A stretch of 64,000 nt of DNA, taken from Rhynchonema sp. JSB1_4. Taxonomy: Eukaryota; Nematoda; Chromadorea; Monhysterida; Xyalidae. The first letter of the stretch is position 1. Each line of letters starts with the position of its first letter. Shown here in pieces: positions 33,301 to 42,509 of the stretch. The notes below the pieces were generated by a model. That model saw nothing but the letters and a program-made list of their open reading frames with translations, ran no database searches and was not told the DNA's origin. The DNA lies in contig JASAMV010004766.1 in NCBI GenBank assembly GCA_030248065.1, positions 87,200 through 151,199 on the forward strand. Direction: 5' to 3'. The position numbers and the translations under genes are program-made.

Positions 33301-36300
33301 TTTTATCATCCCAGGAACTCGAACGGAAAGCGGCCGAGCTCAAACGCCGCGAGGAAGAGCTGGAACGACGCGCACAGCAGGGCGGTGGAGGTTGGTTGTT
33401 TATTAAGAGTTATGACTTATGAAGCTGAATTCTCGATAGCGATAGAGAGCGACCATCTTATTGGGGAACCTCCCCTACCCCTTCTTATAGTGCATATTCT
33501 GTGAACGTTATTCTGGTCCCTAACTTGCCGTTAGTCTCCCACTCGAAAGGTGACTTGATGAATATTCTTTAAATTGAGCGAAAATGCCGGGTCCCAATTA
33601 TGTGGAAAAGAACGCACATTTTTCACTAAAACGTATTTTGTCGTTTTCGCGCAGAAAGAAAACAATTTTCACTTTCTTTGCAGCGCCAGCCAACAACTGG
33701 CCCCCGCTGCCCTCTTTCATCCCGCTGCAGCCGTGCTTTTACATGGACATCGAAGTGGAGATACCCAGTGAATTTCAGAAGACCGTCCGTTACGTCTACT
33801 ATCTATGGCTAAGTCAGTTGAATTCTTGCTGAGTTTTATTCAGAATCAAAAGACTAAGCTAAACAATGAAGTTAACTCAAGTTTGTCGACTAGATTGGGC
33901 TCGATCAGATCGAAAATTAGGATTTTCACTGGCGTAAAAATGTTTGTACGAACTTTTACGCTGGTCGAAATGAGAACTAATTATGGAAGCTAAATAAACC
34001 AAACAAATAATTAATATTTTTTGGGGAACGTAGAGTGCCAGTGGTAGAACGGTTGATGTCAGCTTTTTACTACCGTAGATTCCCGTCTAGAATGTGCTGC
34101 ATGGAGGCCACGGACAAAGACCTCTATCGGGAATGGTTGCATACGATGTGGTTACTGTAGCTATTCTACGATCGGCACTCTACGGTCCAAGTTTTTTTGC
34201 ACAAAACAATTGCTCAATATATTGCAGTTTACGTCCTGACGCTGCTGTTGAATGTTCTGGGCGCAACGATCTACTGGTTCTGGGGCGCGGCCGACACTAT
34301 GTCCGGTGTTGGCCTGTTCTTTCTCACATTGCTGCAAGTGGCCATCTTCACGCCATGCTCGTTCCTGTGCTGGTATCGACCGCTCTACAAAGCGTTCAGG
34401 CGAGTGCTTTGCCTGTTCGGGTGTAAACTTTGTTTGGGGCTGGGGGGTTTGTCATTTCTTTGGTAAACGCGCAGCAGGCGCAGTTTGTAAAAAAAAACTA
34501 ATTTGTGGCGCGTCATTGTGTAATTATGTTACAATTTTATTACAATTATGTTGTAATTTTGTAACTATGTAATTATAACTAAAGAACTCACTAAAACTCT
34601 GATTTGAGCAAGAAAACCATGAGCCCAATGAATTACGACGTTTTAGAGACGACAGTTCGTTCAATTTCATGGTCTACTTCTTCATGTTCATGATACACAT
34701 ACTGTTGATATCAGTGCAAGCCATCGGGCTATCGCACTCCAGCGGTGCTTGGTCCGTAAGAGATATTGTACTGTACATCGACGTCGTACTTGTATTTGTG
34801 CTGCACCCACCAGTCTGTAGCGTGGCCAGGATTAGGATGTCGAATTCGGTGATCGGATCGGATCTGTGTTTTGGTCACGTGACTTTTTGTATTGAATATG
34901 TTTCTAGGGTTACTGTTGCTTTAATTTTAAATCACGTGCAGGTTGATCATTTGAGGTGTTACCAAACAGATAACGAATAACCGCTATGCTGTTCGACATC
35001 TGTGGCCAGAGTAAATCTCGAAATGCCCTCAATTGTTAAAAATAAAGCCAAAAGTCCAAGACAAATCAAATCCGATTCGATCATCGAGTTTCAAGCATGC
35101 ACATACGTGAATTTATAGTGCGGTGCCGTGTGAGTGATGGTGGCAAGCTGGCTGATGTTTCACATGCACAATATGTGTCGATGTTGTGTTGTTGTGCTCT
35201 TTCAGAAACGATTCGTCCGTCCAGTTCGTCGTGTTCTTTTTCTGCATGTTTTTCCAAATCATATTCTGCTGTCTATTCGCTATCGGCGTGCTCGGATGGA
35301 GTTGGTAAGTGGGCTGGTATTCAATGTTTCACTTCACTCACTGTTTTGGTACTTTGATGTTTCGTATTAGTTCGTGTGTACTGGTGGGCTTTTGGTTGCT
35401 TTGGGTTTGGTGTCAACATAAATACGTTACTGCAGTCCGACTTGCGGTGACTTGAGTGAACGTTTATGCTGTGCAGACAAATTTTCGTATTGAGCAATTT
35501 GGAATGTTCCTATCCGGGCTTTTTTGACATTCATATTAGGGTTAGAGAGATGTCGGGTGTCGGGTGCCAAAAAAGTGTAGGTGTCGGGTGTCGGGTACCC
35601 CCAGATGTCGGGTGTCGGTTTTCTTGGGACCCGACAGCCGACACCCGACACTTGCGGTTCAAAACATCAGTTTTGCTGAGATAAGAATTTTGAGAGAATA
35701 TTTTCTTCGAACCAAATGTTTCCGAAGACGCAGAATGTGACATTTTGGTGTTTATTTCTTTTTGAAAATACTTGAATTCAGTAACTTGAGCCAAAAAAAT
35801 GCGCTAATGATGCAAATGAGCAAAAAATTGCCTGTTTTTGGTCCAAAAACGGGTGTCGGGTGTCGGTTTTTTTGCAACTGTCGGGTGTCGGCTTTTTTTC
35901 TCAGATGTCGGGTGTCGGGTACCCCACGACCTCTAACCCTAATTCATAAATCTCACTTTCGATTCAGAATTGGCCGTCTTTTCGCGAAGTACAAATCGCC
36001 AAAATGTGCAATACCACACCACTTAGTTGCTCAATATGAAAACCCGATAAGTACGAACGAAACGATTGATTTCAAGATACACAATTTCTCTGAAATCGGT
36101 CGAGGTCGTAAAAGCATGATAGAATGCGTCCTCAAGTTATTCTAAATTGATTGAGCACTTGCCCCCGCCCATATTGCAGCGGTTGGTTGAACGTGTCGAC
36201 GCAGTTCAGCCACGGCAAGATCTTCGCCGGCATCGTGATGCTGTTGCCCGCTGCTGGATTCACATTCTGCGCTGTCGCTATGATTCTCGTGTTGATGAAG

Positions 36301-37614
36301 GTTAATTTGATTATGTGTTTATCTCTGTCTGTCTTCTGTGATTGCCGTTTTCGTGAAATTCACCAGTCTTCATGTCTGAAAACCGTTGACCGCCAATTTG
36401 CAGCTATGACCAGACCACGACTGCGATTTGACAATGGAAATGTCTGTTTTGCCCTTGTTTTACGATAGGGTTTGTTGGAGCATTTATTTCGACCAGCGTA
36501 AGAGGCACAATGAACAACTGTTACGCTCGTCGAAATTAGTGCCCAAACTCTATCACTAAATTCGGCTCAAAGTTGTAGTGCACAACCGCAGTCCTGGTCG
36601 TCCTAGCCACGAGCGCAACTAAACACGATAATATAATCATGGTGTACGCAAACCACACCAACATGAGCTCGATGTCGCAGCTGGCAGAGTAGTGAAACAT
36701 TCTGGCGTGGCTGCTGATTTGGGAAACGTCACACGTTGAAGAATACCAAGTGGATATACTGGCAGGCGGAAAAAAAACCGGTTTTTTTCCGAAAAAAAAA
36801 CCGAAAAAAAACCGTTTTTTTTCCGAGACCCGAATACTTTTCCATTTATTTTTCCGTGTGTACCTTTCTAAAAAAATTTTTTCATTTCAAAAAAATAACA
36901 ACAAATATATTTTAAAAAATAAACAAACAACACAAAAAAAAACAAAACTCCTACCACTCAACACACTCTTCCCTCAAAATTTACAATATTTATTTTTTTT
37001 ATTTTTAAAAAAAATTTAAACTTTATTCCGACACCCGAATACTTTTCCATTATTTTTCCTGGTACCTCACAGAAAAAGCACAAAAAAAAAAAGAAAAAGG
37101 CACAAAACACGGCCCAAAGGGCCAAAAGGGAAACCAAGTCCCCCCCCCCAGCCCTCCCCACAACACAAACAACAACAAAAAAAAAAAAAAAAAAACCCAA
37201 AAAACCAAGTGGAGCATGATTATTTTCTCTTTCTATCCGCTTTGAATACACACCATCTTCGAAATTGGGCTCGTGTTGGTGTAGTTTGCCTTTACATACC
37301 CGTTCCAAAAGTGCTGCAACTATTTTGCATGATAATACGGGTCATAAAAATTTTGTCGATATCGAATCGTTAGTGGTCCTGGTCACAGTGCTTGCCCGCA
37401 AAGTTGATTCAACACTGAAAAGTGCAACCCTGAATGAATTCATCAGGTGCACGGCCTGTATCGTTCGTCGGGTGCGTCATTCGCCAAGGCGCAGCAAGAG
37501 TTCCAATCTGGTGTGATGAACAACCCGGATGTACAAAGTGGTATGGCCAGTGCTGCTAGTGCGGCGGCGCGAAGTTCGTTTAATGCCGCGGCAGGGGCTG
37601 GCGGGCGATATTGA
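30387..37614 (+). CDS. SCAMP: Secretory carrier-associated membrane protein (SCAMP)
   Basis: SCAMPs are four-pass membrane proteins of recycling vesicles that act in endocytosis and exocytosis. Exons: 30387-30428, 31759-31854, 33127-33249, 33315-33390, 33684-33812, 34228-34399, 34647-34751 or 35206-35304 (alternatives), 36180-36300 and 37447-37614. Phases match at every junction, giving 341 or 343 residues, the family's usual size. The N-terminus has NPF motifs ([15 protein letters not shown]) that bind EH-domain proteins, a Pro-rich part and a coiled coil ([20 protein letters not shown]). The hallmark [17 protein letters not shown] precedes the first membrane segment, and [11 protein letters not shown] lies after the second. 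The C-terminus [20 protein letters not shown] is typical. All introns are GT-AG except the one after 34399, which starts GC. Introns hold several MITEs. Expression is expected to be broad; no promoter element was recognised. Confidence 0.95.
31091..31276. mobile_element. MITE of the caaactacgccaacacgag family, copy 1
   Basis: Inverted ends of about 35 bp (aactacgccaacacgagccc and its complement gggctcgtgtttgcgtagtt). The interior includes gtgaaacattcatgacgtgg and tgatgattttctctttc. It lies in SCAMP intron 1. No coding capacity. Confidence 0.88.
31311..31502. mobile_element. MITE of the same family, copy 2
   Basis: Same ends and interior as copy 1, 35 bp downstream in the same orientation, with somewhat different sequence. 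It also lies in SCAMP intron 1. Confidence 0.88.
31855..33126 (+). other. SCAMP intron 2, no further feature
   Basis: This intron of 1.27 kb begins gtgggttcg and ends tcgcag. I see no repeat family, RNA gene or second open reading frame with protein character. Confidence 0.7.
34400..34646 (+). other. SCAMP intron with GC donor
   Basis: The exon ends ttcag and the intron begins gcgagtgc, so the donor is GC within a good consensus (AG|GCGAGT). The next possible GT lies four bases on and would shift the frame. The acceptor is gttttag. Both alternative exons downstream need the phase 2 end that only the GC donor gives. Confidence 0.75.
34647..34751 (+). other. SCAMP alternative exon 7a (third membrane segment)
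   Basis: The exon has 105 bases, phase 2 at both ends. It encodes R, then [20 protein letters not shown] and [14 protein letters not shown]. The acceptor is gacgttttag and the donor is ttg|gtccgt, a weak match to consensus. It occupies the same place in the protein as exon 7b; in SCAMPs this is the third membrane segment after the RSDSSFxFF-like loop. If it were joined to 7b the codon across the junction would be TG plus A, a TGA stop. Confidence 0.85.
35206..35304 (+). other. SCAMP alternative exon 7b (third membrane segment)
   Basis: The exon has 99 bases, phase 2 at both ends. It encodes R, then [20 protein letters not shown] and [12 protein letters not shown]. The acceptor is tgctctttcag with a good pyrimidine tract and the donor is ttg|gtaagt, the full consensus. 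Of the first 29 aligned residues 12 equal those of 7a. Joined to exon 8 (36180) it gives SCGWLNVS, like the CGW motif of animal SCAMPs. It is probably the default exon, as its splice sites are stronger. Confidence 0.88.
35537..35942. mobile_element. MITE with ttagggttagag ends, copy 1
   Basis: The ends are ttagggttagag and ctctaaccctaa, flanked by ttcata on both sides. The interior is built of tgtcgggtgtcgggta repeats in both orientations with a unique centre. It lies in the SCAMP intron after exon 7b. A second copy is at 47455-47876. Confidence 0.8.
36648..37296. mobile_element. MITE of the caaactacgc family, copy 3, interrupted
   Basis: The two halves (36648-36754 and 37204-37296) are those of the MITE at 31091-31276. 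A 449-bp insertion (36755-37203) separates them and is flanked by the exact 10-bp repeat accaagtgga. It lies in the last SCAMP intron. Confidence 0.82.
36755..37203. other. Insertion of homopolymer-smeared sequence
   Basis: The tract begins tatactggcaggcgg and is dominated by runs of A, T and C. The phrase cgaatacttttccatt occurs twice (36829 and 37035). The flanking 10-bp repeat says an element inserted here, but the interior has the same damaged look as 4815-5385, so its identity is lost. Confidence 0.6.
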
Positions 37615-38117
37615 TTGATTTGGAATATGGAATTATGGATATGATGGGCGATTGATTGATTTTTATAGAGTTGTGGCTTTGGCACATCACCGCGAGTGTT
37701 TTGTATTTTGTCTTCTCATTGTTGTACGCTCTGTTTGTGTCCGCTCTCTTTCTGGCTCTCAACAATGTTCTTTTTTATTTCTATTGAAAATTGAATTTCT
37801 ATTTTAATTATGATCCTTTTTTTGTTTTCTGCGCATGAATGAATTCATTGTCATTACGGTGTACTGCACTGCTGTTCTGTTTGTTGCTTGTTCGATGTTT
37901 CACTGTGTGTATGTGAATCTTTATTGGATCGCTGTGGTTAATCAGATTTTAACCTGAACCTATTTATGCGAGTTCATAGAAAGTCACCTATTTTGTCCTA
38001 TCATGTTTTCTTCCCAATATTCTGTGAATTTTGTGTTATTTATTGAGAAAAAACGTTTATAATGACCACCTGCTCCTGAATCACTACCACGAACGCAAAT
38101 AATGATCTATGGATCAG
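37615..38117 (+). other. SCAMP 3' flank
   Basis: AT-rich sequence after the SCAMP stop, probably the 3' untranslated region. It contains no open frame of note, and I could not choose a poly(A) site. Confidence 0.5.
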
Positions 38118-38578
38118 CACACAAAAAAAAAAAAAAAAATGTCTGCTTGGTAGCATCCCAGAAGCACCAAAAACTCCACCCTATTTTTTTCTTTTCATTT
38201 CATTCTCTCCCTGGGTTCTCCTCACACCCAACAGTATCAGCTTCAGCCCCCTTCGCCAGCTTCCCTAATCCCCTCCCTCCCCCACCATATAAAAACAAAA
38301 GACAAAAAAAACACAAAAAAACAAAAACACGAAACAAACCATCAAAAAAACAAAATAATAACAAAAAACAAAAAAAAAAATAATCATACAAACACCATAT
38401 GACCACAGGGTGACGACAACAAAAAAAGCCAGACAACGAAACGAACACAGAACGAAAGCGCCCCCACCAAGACACCCCCCGATAGCCAAACACCTTCAGC
38501 TACCCCTCTGCCGCGAAGCCACCAGCCACACCACCCCCAGCGAACATCAGACAAAGCACACAACCGAGAAAAAAACAC
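38118..38578. other. G-poor homopolymer-smeared tract
   Basis: The tract is nearly free of G, full of A and C runs, and ends exactly where the left arm of the second palindrome begins. Its last 60 bases can be aligned loosely (cgaacatcagacaaag with cgaaccatacagcaaaag; acaaccgagaaaa with gcaaccacggaaa) to the reverse complement of 44747-44810, that is GALK2 exon 7. It may be a damaged continuation of the palindrome; this is an inference. Confidence 0.55.
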
Positions 38579-38639
38579 CATACATGGCCAGATAGCGGTG
38601 CGGTCAGTACTTAAGAGCGGTGCGGTCGGTGGAGCGCGA

Positions 38640-39275
38640 TGTGCAACCCCCATTTTGGTGGAGCGCCATGTTTTTTTGTGGAGCGCCATGTTTTTTTGTG
38701 GAGCGCCATGTTTTTTTGTGGAGCGCCATGTTTTTTGTGGAGCGCCATGTTTTTTGCGGAGCGCCATGTTTTTTGTGGAGCGCCATGTTTTTTTGCGGAG
38801 CGCCAAGTTCAATCAGACTGTTTTTGTGGAGCGCCATGTTTTTGCGGAGCGCCATGTTTTTTGTGGAGCGCCATGTTTTTTTTGTGGAGCGCCATGTTTT
38901 TTGTGGAGCGCCATGTTTCTTGTGGAGCGCCATGTTTTTTTGTGGAGCGCCATGTTTTTTTGTGGAGCGCCATGTTTTTTTGTGGAGCGCCATGTTCAAT
39001 CAGACTGTTTTTGTGGAGCGCCATGTGTTTTTGTGGAGCGCGATGTTTGTTTGCGGAGCGCCATGTTTTTTGTGGAGCGCCATGTTCAATCAGACTGTTT
39101 TTGTGGAGCGCCATGTTTTTTTTGCGGAGCGCCATGTTTGTTTGCGGAGCGCCATGTTTTTTGTGGAGCGCCATGTTCAATCAGACTGATTTTGTGGAGC
39201 GCCATGTTTTTTTGTGGAGCGCCATGTTTTTTTGCGGAGCGCCATGTTTTTTTGTGGAGCGCCATGTTTTCCGCG
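38640..39275. repeat. Minisatellite of ggagcgccatgtttttttgt
   Basis: About 30 units of 19-21 bp. Every few units the variant ttcaatcagactg interrupts, making a higher-order repeat. All frames are open for hundreds of codons on both strands because the unit lacks stops; the repetitive Cys/Phe/Ala and Trp/Arg/Ser peptides are not evidence for protein. Confidence 0.95.
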
Positions 39276-39499
39276 CCAAGTTGACAGGGGAGCGCCAAGT
39301 TTAGAGAGGCGCGTCAAGTTTGAGAGTAGCGCCGAGAGGAGCTCCAAGTTTAAGGAGGAGCTTCAAGTTCGTTCCCTGGTGTGGAGCGCGAAGTTTTATT
39401 ACCTACACAGATGACATGCGCATGGCCAAAACATGCGTGGAGCCCCAAATTTAACCAAAAGTTGCTGTCGGCAACACGAGAGGCGCCTGACGTGCGCTC

Positions 39500-40505
39500 G
39501 ACCACACCGGTGGAGCGCCAAGTTCGCAATTTCGTAACTCGCTTAAAAAGGCTCCTTTTGGCATTTTGAAATCAGTTCTGGAACCGACTGGTTCATACGT
39601 GCTTTGTATTTTCCAACTCAATGGTATCGCGATGTCATTCCATCGCCAATACGGGAACCCAAAAAGTGACCCTGTCGACCGGTGGACACCGACGACCAGG
39701 TCACCTTTGGAGGTCCACCCCTTATATATACGCAAATGGCGAAACATTTTTTACTGTCACTATGTTTGAGGGATGAATAAAACATTTCGACTGAACGATT
39801 GTATGTGAGAATACGGGCTGAATTTGGCCGTAACAGTCGACAGCAGGCATGGGGGAGGAGCGCGACGTGCACAAAAACTGTCGGTGGAGCCTCATGTGCA
39901 CAACGTAACGCAGTTTGGCCAGAAGCATGGGCTTTGGCGCATTAGCCTAGCATTGTGTCAACGTTAGTTTGTCCAGAGGAGCCCAAAGTTTGACCAAAAG
40001 TAGCTCCCGGTAACACGAGAGGCGCCTGACGTGCGCTCGACCACACCGGTGGAGCGCCAAGTTCGCAATTTCGTAACTCGCTTAAAAAGGCTCCTTTTGG
40101 CATTTTGAAATCAGTTCTGGAACCGCCTGGTTCATACGTGCTTTGTATTTTCCAACTCAATGGTATCGCGATGTCATTCCATCGCCAATACGGGAACCCA
40201 AAAAGTGACCCTGTCGACCGGTGGACACCGACGACCAGGTCACCTTTGGAGGTCCACCCCTTATATATACGCAAATGGCGAAACATTTTTTACTGTCACT
40301 ATGTTTGAGGGATGAATAAAACATTTCGACTGAACGATTGTATGTGAGAATACGGGCTGAATTTGGCCATAACAGTCAACAGCAGGCATGGGGGAGGAGC
40401 GCGACGTGCACAAAAACTGTCGGTGGAGCCTCATGTGCACAAGTATTGCGCCAACGTGACTTTGTTCAATGGAGCCCAAGGTTTGACCAAAAATTGCTGC
40501 CGGTT
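39500..40505. repeat. 539-bp tandem repeats, left arm
   Basis: Units are spaced exactly 539 bp (for example 39566 and 40105). Each unit contains tatatatacgcaaatggcg, a self-complementary pair (ggtggac and gtccacc) and phrases related to the minisatellite (ggagcgccaagttcgc, ggtggagcctcatgtgca). A conserved 98-114 codon frame runs on the minus strand; see the rejected list. Confidence 0.93.
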
Positions 40506-40587
40506 ACATGGCAGACACAGCAGTGGAGCGCCAAGTGCAAGAAAATATTGCAGCGTTCTACAAAGCTGCTCATCACATGAATAAACT

Positions 40588-41020
40588 ATGGTCGATATCA
40601 AACTTGGTGATCGGATCGGATCACACTGTGTATTCACGTCACATCAATGTGATCGGATAGGACTCCTTGTCGCATTGTTGTTGTTGTATCTGACCAGGTA
40701 GTCAAATCCCGTGATGTGATCGAAACGAATCGGACTTGTCCACAAACAACTGATGCAAGCGCGGCCTAAAATTTCTTTTGTATAACTGGTTGCACAATGT
40801 GCATAGCACGCGCACAGCACACAAACATAAAAGCACGCATGAATAGGTGGGTAATGGACTGTATTATACAAAAACAATTTTACGCTGCACCGATCTAACG
40901 CAAGTCAGATGACTGCCTCTTTGGTGGACAAGTCAGATCAGAATCAGATCACATCACGTGATGTGACTACGTGGTCAGATACGATCACAATCAATCCGAT
41001 TACCAAGTTTGATGTCGACC
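40588..41020. mobile_element. Foldback element
   Basis: The left arm (cgatatcaaacttggtgatc) and right arm (gattaccaagtttgatgtcg) are inverted, imperfect copies rich in gatcggatcacat-like phrases. It lies between the arms of the second palindrome. Confidence 0.7.
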
Positions 41021-41059
41021 AGCATGGCTCTTTAGCATCCGTCTGCTGCCGTGAGCCGG

Positions 41060-41457
41060 GGGAACTGCCAGCCAGCAATGGGTTGACAATATTCCGTTGA
41101 CCATCAAACACAACTGCAACGATGGGACAGCCCTCCCACACCCTAACGCCGCAAGGATTATGTCGATCGGTTTAAAATCGGCTGAGATCGAAGAGATTGA
41201 ATCAGAAAAAAAACGATTTCGTGATTTCGTTACGGTTGCTGTCTGTTGAAAGTCAGGGGCACTTCCTCCTGTGACCATGAAATCGTGCTGCAAGTAGGAC
41301 GCATTTAGCCAGCTGGTAGACACGCCACACAGAAGCATACGTGCAATAGAAAATGTTTCTCTGTTCAAAAACAAAAAAGACCTTCTCTTTGAAGTCGATT
41401 TCGAACCGATCGACATAATCCTAGTGGGATTTCCGATCGCGCGCATTTCGGATTGCT
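41060..41457 (+). CDS. Possible two-exon coding fragment, unknown
   Basis: The frame 41063-41247 reads QQWVDNIPLTIKHNCNDGTA and then ARIMSIGLKSAEIEEIESEK. A second frame, about 41308-41457, reads QLVDTPHRSIRAIENVSLFK and EVDFEPIDIILVGFPIARIS before a stop. A GT after gttacg (about 41235) and an AG at gcatttag could join them, but the phase is not certain. Composition is protein-like, but I recognise no family. It could be a transposon protein remnant. Confidence 0.3.
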
Positions 41458-41574
41458 GAAACCATAACAGGACACATTTTAACGATGTGATTTAACGATG
41501 TCACCCTTTCACAGTGTGATCTAACTGGACTAGTGGACTTGAAGTAAAGCATTATGTTCAACCACGGCCAGGAG

Positions 41575-41928
41575 CTGCAATGTACAGTATAGTCCATCCA
41601 CCAGCTCATGGCACTTTGTGTTGCTGCTGGCTGGTTTGTTCCCTTCCTCCACGTTCTAATGAAAGAGAAATTGAGTGTGAACGATTTTGCAAAAAAAACT
41701 GAAAAAATAATAGAATGCGTCGAAAATTATTGAATTCGATCAAATTAAAAAGTAAATTATAAATTAAAATCGATAAAACACGTCGATTTCACAAAAACAG
41801 CAATTTAGGAGCAAAAATAATTTTTTTCGGAAACTCAATTTCTCTTTCATCAGAACGTGGAGGAAGGGAACAGGTCGGCCAGCAGCATCACAAAGTGACA
41901 TGAGCTGATGGACGGACTATACGCATTT
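41575..41928. repeat. Inverted repeat near the palindrome centre
   Basis: 41575-41690 (ccaccagctcatggcacttt to cttcctccacgttctaatga) returns inverted at 41825-41928. Its midpoint (about 41750) is close to the midpoint of the whole palindrome, so it may be a remnant of an inner arm. Confidence 0.75.
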
Positions 41929-42388
41929 CCCTGGATAATGTGGCAACGTCAGTGCTATCACCAGTGCTCACAACAGTAATTGGTTACAATTGTAAAACGT
42001 AACCGTTAGGTTGCCCAGGGCATGAGACCACAATTGAGGACTGATGCGTAATCGAACTGAAATTAGACGTCACTACATACAAAAGTCAGCTTGCTTCAAT
42101 AAGTAAACTGAATAATTCGATCTAGCTACTTAAGTTGAACAACTACTGCATAGCAGGTTCGTGTGTGGTTCGATGCATGGGTGACGATTGTGATTTGACT
42201 AATTTCGCCAGGTTGCAATAAGTCTAATTACTTTCAATCGCGGCAGCTATAGTAAACCTTGCGGTCGAACGACCGAAACATTATCACACAGCCAGTATCC
42301 TCTCAATCGGAGAATCAGAAACAGCATCGCGGTACTGCTGTAATGAAACACCCAACCGTATTACAAGCTTTATTCACGTGTATTCGTC
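41929..42388. other. No gene seen
   Basis: Mixed sequence between inverted repeat and right arm; no open frame with protein character, no repeat recognised. Confidence 0.5.
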
Positions 42389-42509
42389 GCACAATGACCA
42401 TATAAGAATTCATCAAATCTATCCTGATTTTCACGTTCAGTCACTCTTAACCACTGTGCTATTTGTGATTCTCACAAAACATTTTCATCTGAAAATAATC
42501 TAGCAGAGT
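42389..42509. repeat. Copy of a GALK2 intron segment
   Basis: The segment from gcacaatgaccatataagaa to gaaaataatctagcag matches 46203-46321 in the same orientation with few differences. The second copy lies in the GALK2 intron between 46015 and 46528. Here it runs directly into the right palindrome arm. Confidence 0.85.

Larger units (their letters stand above)
38579..40505. repeat. Left arm of second palindrome
   Basis: The arm starts catacatggccagatagcgg and matches 44746 downwards in reverse complement. It holds the 20-bp minisatellite (38640-39275) and about two 539-bp units. The mirror arm has one extra partial unit. Confidence 0.92.

Noticed and set aside
35537..35560. Telomere-like ttagggttag
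   Set aside because: Only about one and a half units, located at the end of a MITE and paired with ctctaaccctaa at the other end.
38598..39304. Open frames of 120-230 codons over the minisatellite, and their mirror at 43916-44930
   Set aside because: They exist in several frames on both strands because the 20-bp unit contains no stop; the peptides simply repeat the unit. Only the part above 44747 on the minus strand is real GALK2 coding sequence.
39451..40286. 98-114 codon frame conserved in every 539-bp unit
   Set aside because: It is kept because the units are nearly identical; start and end vary with unit mutations and it shows no domain. It might be transcribed, but sequence alone does not support a gene.
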